Shown here piece by piece: positions 23,354 through 29,720 of a stretch of 39,523 nt of DNA; the first letter of the stretch is position 1; each line of letters begins with the position of its first letter. This DNA comes from Microcaldota archaeon (GTDB lineage Archaea > Micrarchaeota > Micrarchaeia > Micrarchaeales > Micrarchaeaceae): assembly GCA_030037495.1 (NCBI GenBank), contig JASHRG010000038.1, forward strand, positions 1 through 39,523, written 5' to 3'. Both the position numbers and the translations under genes were made by a program. The notes beneath the pieces are model-generated. The model ran no database searches. It saw only the letters and a program-made list of their open reading frames with translations, and was not told the DNA's origin.

Positions 23354-23860
23354 ACGATTTCAGTGCTTGTCATAGGCAAGGGCAGTTATGAAAGCAACAT
23401 GGACCTCTGCTTGGCAGCGCGCGCTTTCGGTGCCCAGTCCGTCACCTTTGCAACTGGAAAGAGCCCAAGGTTTGCGAGACAGTTTGCAAGGCTGAACAGG
23501 AAGTGGGGCGGGGATTTCGCCGTTGACTTCACTGATGACTGGAAGGGATTCATAGCAGGAAAGAAAAACTACAAGAGCATATACCTGACAAGGTACGGGA
23601 CGCCGATAAACAAGCTGAAATATTCGTTGAAGACCTACAAGAACATACTGCTCATAGTGACGCTCACCGAAGCGTACAAGAACCTGTACAAGATGAGCGA
23701 CTTCAACGTGAGCATAACAACCCAGCCCCACTGTTCCACGGCAGCAATAGCCATATTCCTTCACCTGTTCTATGAGGGAAGAGAATTGGCTATGCACTTC
23801 GAGAACGCGCAGTACAAGGTGATCCCGGAAGACCACAGGGTGCACGTAGAGAAGGCCTAG
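23354..23860 (+). CDS. trm56: tRNA (cytidine-56) 2'-O-methyltransferase aTrm56 (SPOUT family), probable ACG start
   Basis: Methylates the ribose of C56 in the T-loop of archaeal tRNAs. The sequence follows the family: VLVIGKGSYESNMDLCLAARAFGA at the N-terminus, the methyl-donor-binding knot region LLIVTLTEAYKNLYKMSDFNVSI, and TTQPHCSTAAIAIFLHLFYEGRELAMHF, with the family signature QPHSE-AALAIFLDRL-EG. No ATG, GTG or TTG stands where the N-terminal strand should begin; GTG 23363 starts inside it. The bases GGTGATACAACG (23345-23356) copy the GTGATACA-ATG pattern of other genes here, with ACG instead of ATG, so ACG 23354 is my preferred start. With that start the protein is 168 residues. Confidence 0.8.
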   Translation, partial: TISVLVIGKGSYESNMDLCLAARAFGAQSVTFATGKSPRFARQFARLNRKWGGDFAVDFTDDWKGFIAGKKNYKSIYLTRYGTPINKLKYSLKTYKNILLIVTLTEAYKNLYKMSDFNVSITTQPHCSTAAIAIFLHLFYEGRELAMHFENAQYKVIPEDHRVHVEKA

Positions 23861-23885
23861 AACCAGGCAAAGTCATAGGCAAAAG

Positions 23886-23898
23886 GGTTATAAATCTT
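23886..23898 (+). promoter_or_regulatory. Strong TATA box upstream of psmA
   Basis: GGTTATAAATCTT closely matches the pyrG promoter. Its predicted transcript start near 23915 lies about 105 bp before psmA, leaving a long leader, unlike the other genes here. A weaker box (CTATATG, ~23970-23976) lies closer to psmA. Confidence 0.6.
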
Positions 23899-23914
23899 AA
23901 TAACAGAATACTTC

Positions 23915-23989
23915 CGTATAGAGATAGAAAAACCGATACAATCGTTAAGTGCTCAATTCTATCTGGTACCTATATGTGTACCAAGCTGG
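23915..23989 (+). ncRNA. Candidate structured leader or small RNA ahead of psmA
   Basis: Perfect 8-base inverted repeat AGATAGAA (23922-23929) / TTCTATCT (23957-23964) encloses a smaller stem CGAT-ACA-ATCG (23934-23944). A second hairpin, GGTAC (23965-23969) / GTACC (23978-23982), starts immediately after the first, so the stems could stack. No T-loop motif, C/D box pair or open reading frame of note is seen. It may be a separate RNA or a 5' UTR that controls the proteasome operon. Confidence 0.4.
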
Positions 23990-24020
23990 CATGATAATAT
24001 TAGTCGTAATGGTGGAATAA

Positions 24021-24716
24021 ATGTATCCAAACATACAAGCGTATGATAGGGGAGTCATGTTCAGCCCTGATGGGCGGCTGTTCCAGGTGGATTACGCCAG
24101 GGAAGCCGTGAGAAAGGGAGCAACATCAATAGGGCTGGTTGCTGATGAGGCTGTGGTGCTAATAGCGCACAAGAACGTGCTTGAACCACTTGCAATACCA
24201 CACACAGTGCAGAAGATACTTAAGATAGACGCGAAGATAGGCGCCACATACTCGGGCCTTGTCTCGGACGGGCTGCACCTTGTTGCGATGATGAGACAGA
24301 AGACGCAGTCGCACAGGATGGTCTATGATGAGACCGAATCCGTAGAGACGGCCGCGAGGGAGATCGCTGAGGAGATGCAGGTTGCGACCCAGTACGGCGG
24401 GATCAGGCCCTATGCAGTATCGCTTCTTGTAGGAGGCTACGACAAGGAGCCAAAGCTTTATGAGATAGATGCTGGCGCATCGTTCCTTGGCTACAAGGCA
24501 GATGCGATAGGGTCAGGAAAACAGGTAGCGCAGGACATACTTACAAAGGAGTACAAGGATGGCATGGGCATTGATGACTCTGTCAAACTTGGGCTCAGTG
24601 TTATGAAGAAGGCTTCGGAACAAAAGCTTACGCAAGACAATCTTGACATGGCCTTTATAACAAAGAAGGACGGCTTCAGGCTTCTTGCTTCCGATGAGAT
24701 CAACAAGTACCTCTGA
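24021..24716 (+). CDS. psmA: Proteasome subunit alpha
   Basis: Structural alpha-ring subunit of the archaeal 20S proteasome, which gates entry of unfolded proteins and docks the ATPase partner. The alpha-type signature YDRGVMFSPDGRLFQVDYAREAV occupies the N-terminus, with the gate residues just before it, and GGYDKEPKLYEIDAGASFLGYKADAIGSG in the second half. Length (231) is slightly short of typical archaeal homologues (about 240), mostly at the C-terminus. It is the first gene of the classical psmA-SBDS-rrp4-rrp41-rrp42-rpl37Ae-rpoP superoperon. The start follows GGTGGAATAA. Confidence 0.96.
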   Translation: MYPNIQAYDRGVMFSPDGRLFQVDYAREAVRKGATSIGLVADEAVVLIAHKNVLEPLAIPHTVQKILKIDAKIGATYSGLVSDGLHLVAMMRQKTQSHRMVYDETESVETAAREIAEEMQVATQYGGIRPYAVSLLVGGYDKEPKLYEIDAGASFLGYKADAIGSGKQVAQDILTKEYKDGMGIDDSVKLGLSVMKKASEQKLTQDNLDMAFITKKDGFRLLASDEINKYL

Positions 24717-24743
24717 GTGCTTCTTCTTCTGCAAGGTAGTAAA

Positions 24744-25424
24744 ATGTCAAAGACGGTAATAGTAAAATACAAGCATTCGGGAGACGAATTCGAGATACTC
24801 GTTGACTCTGACAGGGCATACGAGTACATCACTGGAAGGATTAGCGACCCGCTTTCTGTGCTTGAGGCAGAAGACATCTTCAAGGACGCCAACAAGGGAG
24901 AGAGGGCAAGCGAGGAAAAGATAAAGAAGACATTTGGCACAACCGAGATATCGAAGGTAGCTGACATAATGCTAAAGAAGGGAGAGGTACCGATAACAAC
25001 GGAACAAAGGGCAAAGATGGCAGAGGAGAAAAGGAAGCAGGTCATTGAGGTAATATCAAAAAACTCGATTGACCCGAGGACAAACGCACCAAATCCTCCG
25101 CTAAGGATTGAAAATGCAATGAAGGAAGCAAGGGTCTCTGTTGACCCATTCAAGAGCGTGCCTGAACAGGTCGAGCTTGTTGTCGAGAAGCTGAGGCCAA
25201 TATTGCCACTAAAGTTCACAACCGTTAAGATTGAGGTTATAATACCAGCTGAATCGGCAAACAGGTGCTTCGGGGTACTCAAGCAGTATGGATTGAAGTC
25301 TGATGAGTGGCTTGGTGACGGAAGCCTGAAGGCGGTTCTGGAATTCCCTGCTGGGCTCCAGACAGAATTCTTCAACAAGATAAACAAGGCAACGCAGGGT
25401 AAGGTTTCTACTAGAATGCTGTGA
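24744..25424 (+). CDS. SBDS ribosome maturation factor
   Basis: Archaeal orthologue of the Shwachman-Bodian-Diamond protein, which in eukaryotes works with an EF-2-like GTPase to release the anti-association factor from the large subunit. The 226 residues show the three-domain arrangement: the N-terminal FYSH domain ([44 protein letters not shown]), the middle helical domain ([38 protein letters not shown]) and a ferredoxin-like C-terminal domain. ATG 24744 is used; an in-frame TTG directly behind psmA would add nine residues unlike the family. Its TGA is part of GTGATAACATG that starts rrp4. Confidence 0.95.
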   Translation: MSKTVIVKYKHSGDEFEILVDSDRAYEYITGRISDPLSVLEAEDIFKDANKGERASEEKIKKTFGTTEISKVADIMLKKGEVPITTEQRAKMAEEKRKQVIEVISKNSIDPRTNAPNPPLRIENAMKEARVSVDPFKSVPEQVELVVEKLRPILPLKFTTVKIEVIIPAESANRCFGVLKQYGLKSDEWLGDGSLKAVLEFPAGLQTEFFNKINKATQGKVSTRML

Positions 25425-25428
25425 TAAC

Positions 25429-26037
25429 ATGAAAGAAATAGTAATGCCCGGGGATCTGCTCTTTGACAAGCCGGTCAGGCAGGAGAACACATTTGTCGAG
25501 AATGGCAAGACCTACGCGACTGTCATGGGCTTGTTCGAGCGTGAGAAGGGCGCAGTGGTCTCGCTTGAAGGCGCATGGAGCCCAAGGATAGGCGACATAG
25601 TTGTTGGTATAGTGACGGGGTCTAAGAACTCTGTTTACGAGATCGAGCTTTCGTTCTTTGGCAGAGCCATACTCATAGGAAGCAAGTATGACAGGCAGAC
25701 CTACAAGATAGGCGATGTTGTTGAATCAGAGGTCAAGGACATAGAGAACAGGAAAACCTTAATACTTTGGAGGCCAAGGGTGCTTTATGGAGGCACAATC
25801 CTTGAAGTAAAGCCAACAAAGATTCCCAGGATCATAGGGAAGAACGACACAATGGTGCAGCAGATAAGCGCGCTTACGAAGACGACCATTGTGGTGGGCA
25901 ACAACGGCATAATATGGCTGAAGGGAGGCAACATAGGCCTTGCTACAACTGCCATAAGGACAATTGAAGACGAGGCGCACACCTCTGGATTGACGGAAAG
26001 GATAAAGCAGATGCTAGAAACTAACGCTACAAAGTGA
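25429..26037 (+). CDS. rrp4: Exosome complex RNA-binding subunit Rrp4
   Basis: Cap subunit of the archaeal exosome, feeding RNA to the Rrp41-Rrp42 hexamer. The 202-residue protein has the N-terminal domain (MPGDLLFDKP...), an S1 domain (SPRIGDIVVGIVTGSKNSVYEIEL) and a KH domain (IPRIIGKNDTMVQQISALTK, then GNNGIIWLKGG). It lacks the C-terminal zinc ribbon of Csl4. The start ATG follows GTGATAAC overlapping the SBDS stop, and its own stop lies in GTGATAAG before rrp41. Confidence 0.95.
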   Translation: MKEIVMPGDLLFDKPVRQENTFVENGKTYATVMGLFEREKGAVVSLEGAWSPRIGDIVVGIVTGSKNSVYEIELSFFGRAILIGSKYDRQTYKIGDVVESEVKDIENRKTLILWRPRVLYGGTILEVKPTKIPRIIGKNDTMVQQISALTKTTIVVGNNGIIWLKGGNIGLATTAIRTIEDEAHTSGLTERIKQMLETNATK

Positions 26038-26041
26038 TAAG

Positions 26042-26797
26042 ATGGCAAGCAAAGCAGACAGACCACAACTGATAATCGGCGGCAAAAGACTTGACGGGAG
26101 GATGCCGAATGAGCTAAGGCCGATAAGGATAGAGTCGTCTATCCTCAAGAACGCGGATGGATCCGCATACCTGGAGTGGGGCAACAACAGGGTCCTTGCT
26201 GCTGTATACGGACCAAAGGAGGCGCTTCCAAAGCACATGGCAGACCCTGCAAAGGCTATAATAAAGTGCAAATACGCTATGGCGCCTTTCTCGTCCATGG
26301 GGGAGCACGGGAGGAGCGGACCGAACAGGAGGGCGATAGAGATATCAAAGGTGACAAAGGAGGCCTTTGAGAACGTTGTGCTGTTGAATGATTTCCCAGG
26401 AAGCGAGATCGACATATTCATTGAAATACTTCAGAGCGACGGAGGCACAAGGGCAGCCGGGATAACTGCAGCTGCTGTGGCGCTGGCGAGCGCTGGAATC
26501 CACATGAGGGACCTGATTTATGCGGTCTCAGTCGGGAAAGTTGGAGAGGAGTTGATACTAGACCTGAACATGCTGGAAGACAACTACTCTGACTGCGATA
26601 TGCCAATGGCTATATCGCCAAGGAATGGCAACCTGGTGTTGCTCCAGATGGACGGAAACCTTACAAAGGAGCAGATGAGCCGCGCAATTGAGATGGCCAG
26701 TGAGGCCGGAAAAACAATAACGAGAATACAAAAGGAGGCCTTGCAGGATGTCTACAAAAAGGCTGGAGCAAGGTCCCAGAATGGAAACGGTGTTTGA
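26042..26797 (+). CDS. rrp41: Exosome catalytic subunit Rrp41
   Basis: RNase PH-fold subunit that degrades RNA phosphorolytically from the 3' end. Of 251 residues, the expected motifs are RLDGRMPNELRPIRI, GSAYLEWGNNRVLAAVYGP, the substrate-binding RSGPNRRAIEIS and the catalytic Asp region VGEELILDLNMLEDNYSDCDMPMA, where active Rrp41 proteins keep the D-x-N-x-x-E-D...D-D pattern. It forms the hexameric ring with Rrp42. The next gene begins directly after its TGA, suggesting tight coupling. Confidence 0.96.
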   Translation: MASKADRPQLIIGGKRLDGRMPNELRPIRIESSILKNADGSAYLEWGNNRVLAAVYGPKEALPKHMADPAKAIIKCKYAMAPFSSMGEHGRSGPNRRAIEISKVTKEAFENVVLLNDFPGSEIDIFIEILQSDGGTRAAGITAAAVALASAGIHMRDLIYAVSVGKVGEELILDLNMLEDNYSDCDMPMAISPRNGNLVLLQMDGNLTKEQMSRAIEMASEAGKTITRIQKEALQDVYKKAGARSQNGNGV

Positions 26798-27583
26798 ATG
26801 GAAGGATTTGATGTAGTAAAAAGCCAGTACATAAAGGAGATGATAGCAAAGGGAATGAGGGAGGACGGCCGCGGCATGTTCGACTTCAGAAAGATAGTAA
26901 TAACCCCTGGGGTGATAAAGCATGCAGAGGGATCTGCGCAGGTAGACCTAGGCGCAACAAGGGTACTCGCAGGCGTGAAGCTGCAGGTTGAGGAGCCCAT
27001 GAAAGACACCCCGAATGACGGCAACATGATGGTCTCTGCTGAACTGCTGCCGCTTGCACACGCAGAATTCGAGAGCGGACCTCCGAGCCCTGAGTCAATA
27101 GAGTTGGCGAGAGTTGTTGACAGAGGCATAAGAGCTGCGGAATGCGTTGACATGCCTGGCCTATTCATCGAGGAGGGCAAGGTGTGGAGCGTGTTCATTG
27201 ATCTGTATGTGCTAAACTACAACGGAAACCTATTTGATGCTAGCACAATAGCTGCGATGTCTGCGCTGGCAACAGCAAGAATGCCGAAGTTCGAGGATGG
27301 AAAGGCAATATACGAGGAAAGGACAAAGCCTCTCAGCCTCAAGAACCACATCGTATCAACGACATTCGGAAAGGTTGAGGGGGCGTTGCTCCTTGACACA
27401 AACATTCATGAAGAGAATGCAGCAACGGCAAGGCTCACCATTGCAAATGATGGAAAGCTGATAAGGGCTATGCAGAAGGGCCTTGGCGGAAGCCTCTCCC
27501 AGGCAGAAATAGAAAGCTTAGTAGATGTTTCCCTATCTAAATATGCTGAGGTCAAGAGCAGCATAGACAACCTGATGCAGTGA
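26798..27583 (+). CDS. rrp42: Exosome subunit Rrp42 (non-catalytic RNase PH fold)
   Basis: Partner of Rrp41 in the exosome ring. The 261-residue protein shows REDGRGMFDFRKIVI, EGSAQVDLGATRVLAGVKLQVEEP and SGPPSPESIELARVVDRGIRAAECVD. At the position of Rrp41's catalytic Asp region it has LLDTNIHEENAATARLTIAN, lacking the D-D-D set, as is normal for the inactive subunit. The start ATG directly abuts the rrp41 stop, with the SD-like stretch inside the rrp41 3' end; its stop lies in GTGATACA before rpl37Ae. Confidence 0.96.
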   Translation: MEGFDVVKSQYIKEMIAKGMREDGRGMFDFRKIVITPGVIKHAEGSAQVDLGATRVLAGVKLQVEEPMKDTPNDGNMMVSAELLPLAHAEFESGPPSPESIELARVVDRGIRAAECVDMPGLFIEEGKVWSVFIDLYVLNYNGNLFDASTIAAMSALATARMPKFEDGKAIYEERTKPLSLKNHIVSTTFGKVEGALLLDTNIHEENAATARLTIANDGKLIRAMQKGLGGSLSQAEIESLVDVSLSKYAEVKSSIDNLMQ

Positions 27584-27587
27584 TACA

Positions 27588-27827
27588 ATGGCAAACTACA
27601 GCACTAGGTATGGGGCCACTATAAGGAAGAGGGCTTCTGGGGTCAAGGCCAAGAAGCAGGCAAAATACAAGTGCGAGGCTTGCGGCAAGATGACGGTTAG
27701 AAGGGTTTCCACTGGGATATGGCGTTGCAGGCACTGCAACGCAACCTATGCTGGCGGTGCCTACACTATGACAACTCCTGAGGGAGAAGTGGCTAGACGC
27801 TTGATAAATGACATAACCAAGAGATGA
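27588..27827 (+). CDS. rpl37ae: Large-subunit ribosomal protein L37Ae
   Basis: A 79-residue zinc-ribbon protein of the archaeal/eukaryotic 50S/60S subunit. The four zinc ligands are Cys29, Cys32, Cys47 and Cys50 (CEAC and CRHC), followed by the typical ATYAGGAYTMTTPEGEVARR tail. The N-terminus (STRYGATIRKRA) matches the family. It sits in the conserved place after rrp42. Confidence 0.95.
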   Translation: MANYSTRYGATIRKRASGVKAKKQAKYKCEACGKMTVRRVSTGIWRCRHCNATYAGGAYTMTTPEGEVARRLINDITKR

Positions 27828-27831
27828 TTGA

Positions 27832-28191
27832 TTGGTAAAGATAAGTTTTGCCCCGATAAAGGAGATAGTTGTACACGAACACATAATGGTGATGCTGGAT
27901 GACCTGCTAAGGAGCAGAATCACACCTGCAGGGGCAGTGCCACTCTACTGGTGCAACGGCGTGCTTTTCACGTTCAGCTCGCTCCCATGGACAAGGGACG
28001 TGATAAAGGACTACCTTGAGGGTAAGATACACTGGATGGAGGTCCAGTACACAAGGATGGACAAGTACAAGCCCATAATGGAGCTCAAGGACGAGAACTT
28101 CGGCCCCAGGGCCCAGAGCATAAGGGTAATTGACACAAGCGCATCAAACCTGCACTTGGAGTTCACGAAGTGGCTGAAGAGCCAGATGTAA
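27832..28191 (+). CDS. Unknown protein inserted in the exosome superoperon
   Basis: I do not recognise this 119-residue protein. It has an early strand-helix region (ISFAPIKEIVVHEHIMVML), a middle with GAVPLYWCNGVLFTFSSLPW and a C-terminal alternating region (SIRVIDTSASNLHLEFTKWL). It is soluble, with no Cys cluster. It starts with TTG at 27832, four bases after the rpl37Ae stop. In many archaea the gene after rpl37Ae is rpoP, then a Brix/Imp4 protein, Pcc1 and prefoldin beta; here rpoP comes two genes later. It could be a diverged member of that set or a lineage-specific exosome or ribosome factor. I see no motif that decides. Confidence 0.7.
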   Translation: MVKISFAPIKEIVVHEHIMVMLDDLLRSRITPAGAVPLYWCNGVLFTFSSLPWTRDVIKDYLEGKIHWMEVQYTRMDKYKPIMELKDENFGPRAQSIRVIDTSASNLHLEFTKWLKSQM

Positions 28192-28194
28192 TCC

Positions 28195-28440
28195 ATGACT
28201 AAAATGAGAATACTTACCAGAGTTTCCATTGACACCGGAGTAGCAGGGCCGGCTGGCGGATACGCGATCTACTCGATATTGAGAACTGGTGACTTTTTGC
28301 CTGTGGCTGCTAAAGCACTAGTACTCGGACTTGCTGTGGCGTCTGCAGTTGGATTTGGCTTGACCATAGACCTGCTTCTTAAGGCTCTCTTCGAGTCATC
28401 TGCGGCGAACATGGACGCCAGCAAGCTGGTAAGGATCTAA
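28195..28440 (+). CDS. Small membrane protein in the exosome superoperon
   Basis: Unrecognised, 81 residues, with two hydrophobic segments (about 15-33 and 37-66, the latter including AAKALVLGLAVASAVGFGLTIDLLL) and a short polar C-terminus. It starts at ATG 28195, three bases after the preceding stop; ATG 28204 is a possible alternative. It ends 14 bases before rpoP, so it is part of the superoperon. A membrane protein at this place is unusual; it could anchor some component of RNA processing at the membrane, but this is speculation. Confidence 0.6.
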   Translation: MTKMRILTRVSIDTGVAGPAGGYAIYSILRTGDFLPVAAKALVLGLAVASAVGFGLTIDLLLKALFESSAANMDASKLVRI

Positions 28441-28454
28441 AAAATGGTGAAAAT

Positions 28455-28586
28455 ATGGCATACGTTTGCGCAAAATGCGGGAAAAAGATAAAACTGGTAG
28501 ACAACTTCATTAGATGTACCTACTGCGGGGCAAGGATACTGATAAAGGAGAGGCCAAACCTGGCCAGGGAGGTTACAACCGACTAA
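28455..28586 (+). CDS. rpoP: DNA-directed RNA polymerase subunit P (RpoP / Rpb12)
   Basis: A 43-residue zinc-ribbon subunit of archaeal RNA polymerase, found by reading the gap. The sequence begins MAYVCAKCGKKIKL, continues FIRCTYCGARILIKERP and ends REVTTD. Zinc ligands are Cys5, Cys8, Cys21 and Cys24, the family spacing, and the CxYCGxRIL-KxRP segment is diagnostic for Rpb12. A GGTGA at 28446-28450 lies four bases before the ATG, and the stop is TAA 28584-28586. It closes the exosome superoperon in its usual neighbourhood. It is short enough to be missed by gene callers. Confidence 0.92.
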   Translation: MAYVCAKCGKKIKLVDNFIRCTYCGARILIKERPNLAREVTTD

Positions 28587-28595
28587 TGGCACTTG

Positions 28596-28838
28596 TTACT
28601 TGTTTACTCCCACTATTATCGTCTCGGAGACGCTCTTTACCCTGTCGTATTTCACGCTGTTCTTGGCAAGCTGCCCTGGGCTGTTCTGCGCCCTCACAAG
28701 GTCCTCCATCTTTGTAAGGAGAAGGTTTGCTATCGCGCCCTTCTCGAAGTCAAGTATTATGTCTTCTACCATCCCCACCATCTGCCCTGTGTTCGTGATT
28801 ATCTGCTTTCCGTAAAGCTCTGATATCAGCATAGTCAT
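28596..28838 (-). CDS. PRC-barrel domain protein
   Basis: An 80-residue single-domain PRC-barrel protein. MLISELYGKQIITNTGQMVGMVEDIILDFEKGAIANLLL is the typical beta-barrel opening, with the conserved G-x-x-I G-x-V-D-I-D-G pattern. Small stand-alone archaeal PRC-barrel proteins include the CdpB cell-division proteins and putative RNA-metabolism factors, so the function is open. GGTGACC precedes the ATG at 28838; a second ATG follows two codons later. It is the last gene of the histone-zinc ribbon-PRC transcript. Confidence 0.85.
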   Translation of the reverse strand: MTMLISELYGKQIITNTGQMVGMVEDIILDFEKGAIANLLLTKMEDLVRAQNSPGQLAKNSVKYDRVKSVSETIIVGVNK

Positions 28839-28846
28839 TTGGTCAC

Positions 28847-29401
28847 CTATTTAATACGCATTATCCTTTTGGATGCAAATATTCTTATTATATACTCCTT
28901 TAGTTCATCAACAAAGCCGGTCTTGTTTGAGTCCATGTAGCTCCTTTCCTCCTGTGAAAACAGGGATTCGTTTGTTTTTAGTAGGTGCTCAAGGTAGGCA
29001 TCAGAGAGGTAGTAGCTCCTTGTCTTGCAGCCGCTGCACACGTATATTGGCATTACTGGCACGTTGGGATCGTCCTTTAGGTCAATCACGCGCTCTAGCA
29101 ACATTGCGCCGCAGCCTGGGCACTTCTTCTTGAGCTTAACCTCCGTGTATTCTGTCCTTGTCGCCTTGTCTATGTTGACCGAATCCAGGTGCTTCTTCAA
29201 CAAGCCCTCTATCATGCTCTGCTTGTTTCCCTGGTTGTAGAGAAGATTCTGGAACAGGACAGCTCCATCCTTGTCAAAGATCGTTTCAAAGACGCCTACG
29301 CCAAACGGCTCCCAGAGCGCTATCCTCTCTTTCCCATCCTTAGAGTACTCTAGCTTAACCCTGCCATCGTCGCTCCTTGACAGCCTGGCATAATCTGGCA
29401 T
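28847..29401 (-). CDS. Zinc-ribbon protein downstream of histone, unknown function
   Basis: I do not recognise this 184-residue protein. The N-terminal half is a mixed alpha/beta region with DGKERIALWEPFGVGVFETIF. A zinc ribbon follows with Cys94-x2-Cys97 (KKCPGCGAMLLERVID) and Cys122-x2-Cys125 (YVCSGCKTRSY). The C-terminus is helical and ends in the basic RIFASKRIMRIK. The ATG overlaps the histone gene end closely: GGTGACTGAATG contains the histone stop. It probably works in transcription or chromatin, but this rests on neighbourhood alone. Confidence 0.68.
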   Translation of the reverse strand: MPDYARLSRSDDGRVKLEYSKDGKERIALWEPFGVGVFETIFDKDGAVLFQNLLYNQGNKQSMIEGLLKKHLDSVNIDKATRTEYTEVKLKKKCPGCGAMLLERVIDLKDDPNVPVMPIYVCSGCKTRSYYLSDAYLEHLLKTNESLFSQEERSYMDSNKTGFVDELKEYIIRIFASKRIMRIK

Positions 29402-29611
29402 TCAGTCACCGAATTTCATCCTGTAGTAATCCACATCTTCTCCAAGCACAGTGCTCCTTCCCTTTGCCTTTGCCCTTTTTACAGCATACTTTGCTATCGT
29501 TTTTGCCCTTCTCTCTAGCAGCTTTGCTATCGCGCTTGCGGCAGAGTTGCTTATCATTACGTTTGATCTTGCCCTTACCATCTTCTTTATGGCGTTGTTT
29601 GGTATTCCCAT
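29402..29611 (-). CDS. Archaeal histone
   Basis: A 69-residue histone-fold protein that wraps DNA as dimers and higher oligomers. The start IPNNAIKKMVRAR corresponds to helix 1; the long central helix (about 21-47) contains SAASAIAKLLERRAKTIAKY; then KGRSTVLGEDVDYY with Arg52-x-Thr54 and Asp59 gives the R-T pair and R-D clamp. There is no tail beyond a few residues. A candidate C/D box sRNA lies directly upstream, ending only a few bases before the ATG. It is co-transcribed with the zinc-ribbon and PRC-barrel genes. Confidence 0.93.
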   Translation of the reverse strand: MGIPNNAIKKMVRARSNVMISNSAASAIAKLLERRAKTIAKYAVKRAKAKGRSTVLGEDVDYYRMKFGD

Positions 29612-29616
29612 CTATA

Positions 29617-29671
29617 TCAGCACTCAAGATCCTCGTCACAGCAAAAGCTCAGCGTAGTGCATTATCATCAT
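29617..29671 (-). ncRNA. Candidate C/D box guide sRNA upstream of the histone gene
   Basis: On the minus strand the boxes occur in canonical order: C box ATGATGA (29671-29665), 12-nt spacer, D' box CTGA (29652-29649), 9-nt spacer, C' box GTGACGA (29639-29633, one change from consensus), 12-nt spacer, D box CTGA (29620-29617). Both guide spacers have the standard archaeal length of 12. Predicted targets would contain CGTAGTGCATTA (D' guide) and CACTCAAGATCC (D guide). The flanking terminal stem is weak. It lies in the 109-bp gap between mscL and the histone gene. Confidence 0.5.
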
Positions 29672-29720
29672 TTATTGTATATCCATTACAAGCAATAAAA
29701 AGCTTGTGCGTTTTCCATGA

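Noticed and set aside
23861-24020. tRNA gene in the psmA leader
   Set aside because: No T-loop consensus, no acceptor stem pairing and no anticodon arm in the right place.
24491-25387. Minus-strand reading frame (298 codons) opposite psmA and SBDS
   Set aside because: Ser/Phe-rich without domain features, and antisense to two conserved genes of a known operon.
29406-29639. Minus-strand 77-codon frame overlapping the histone gene
   Set aside because: Lys/Arg-rich shadow; the histone frame has a complete histone fold and a well-spaced start.
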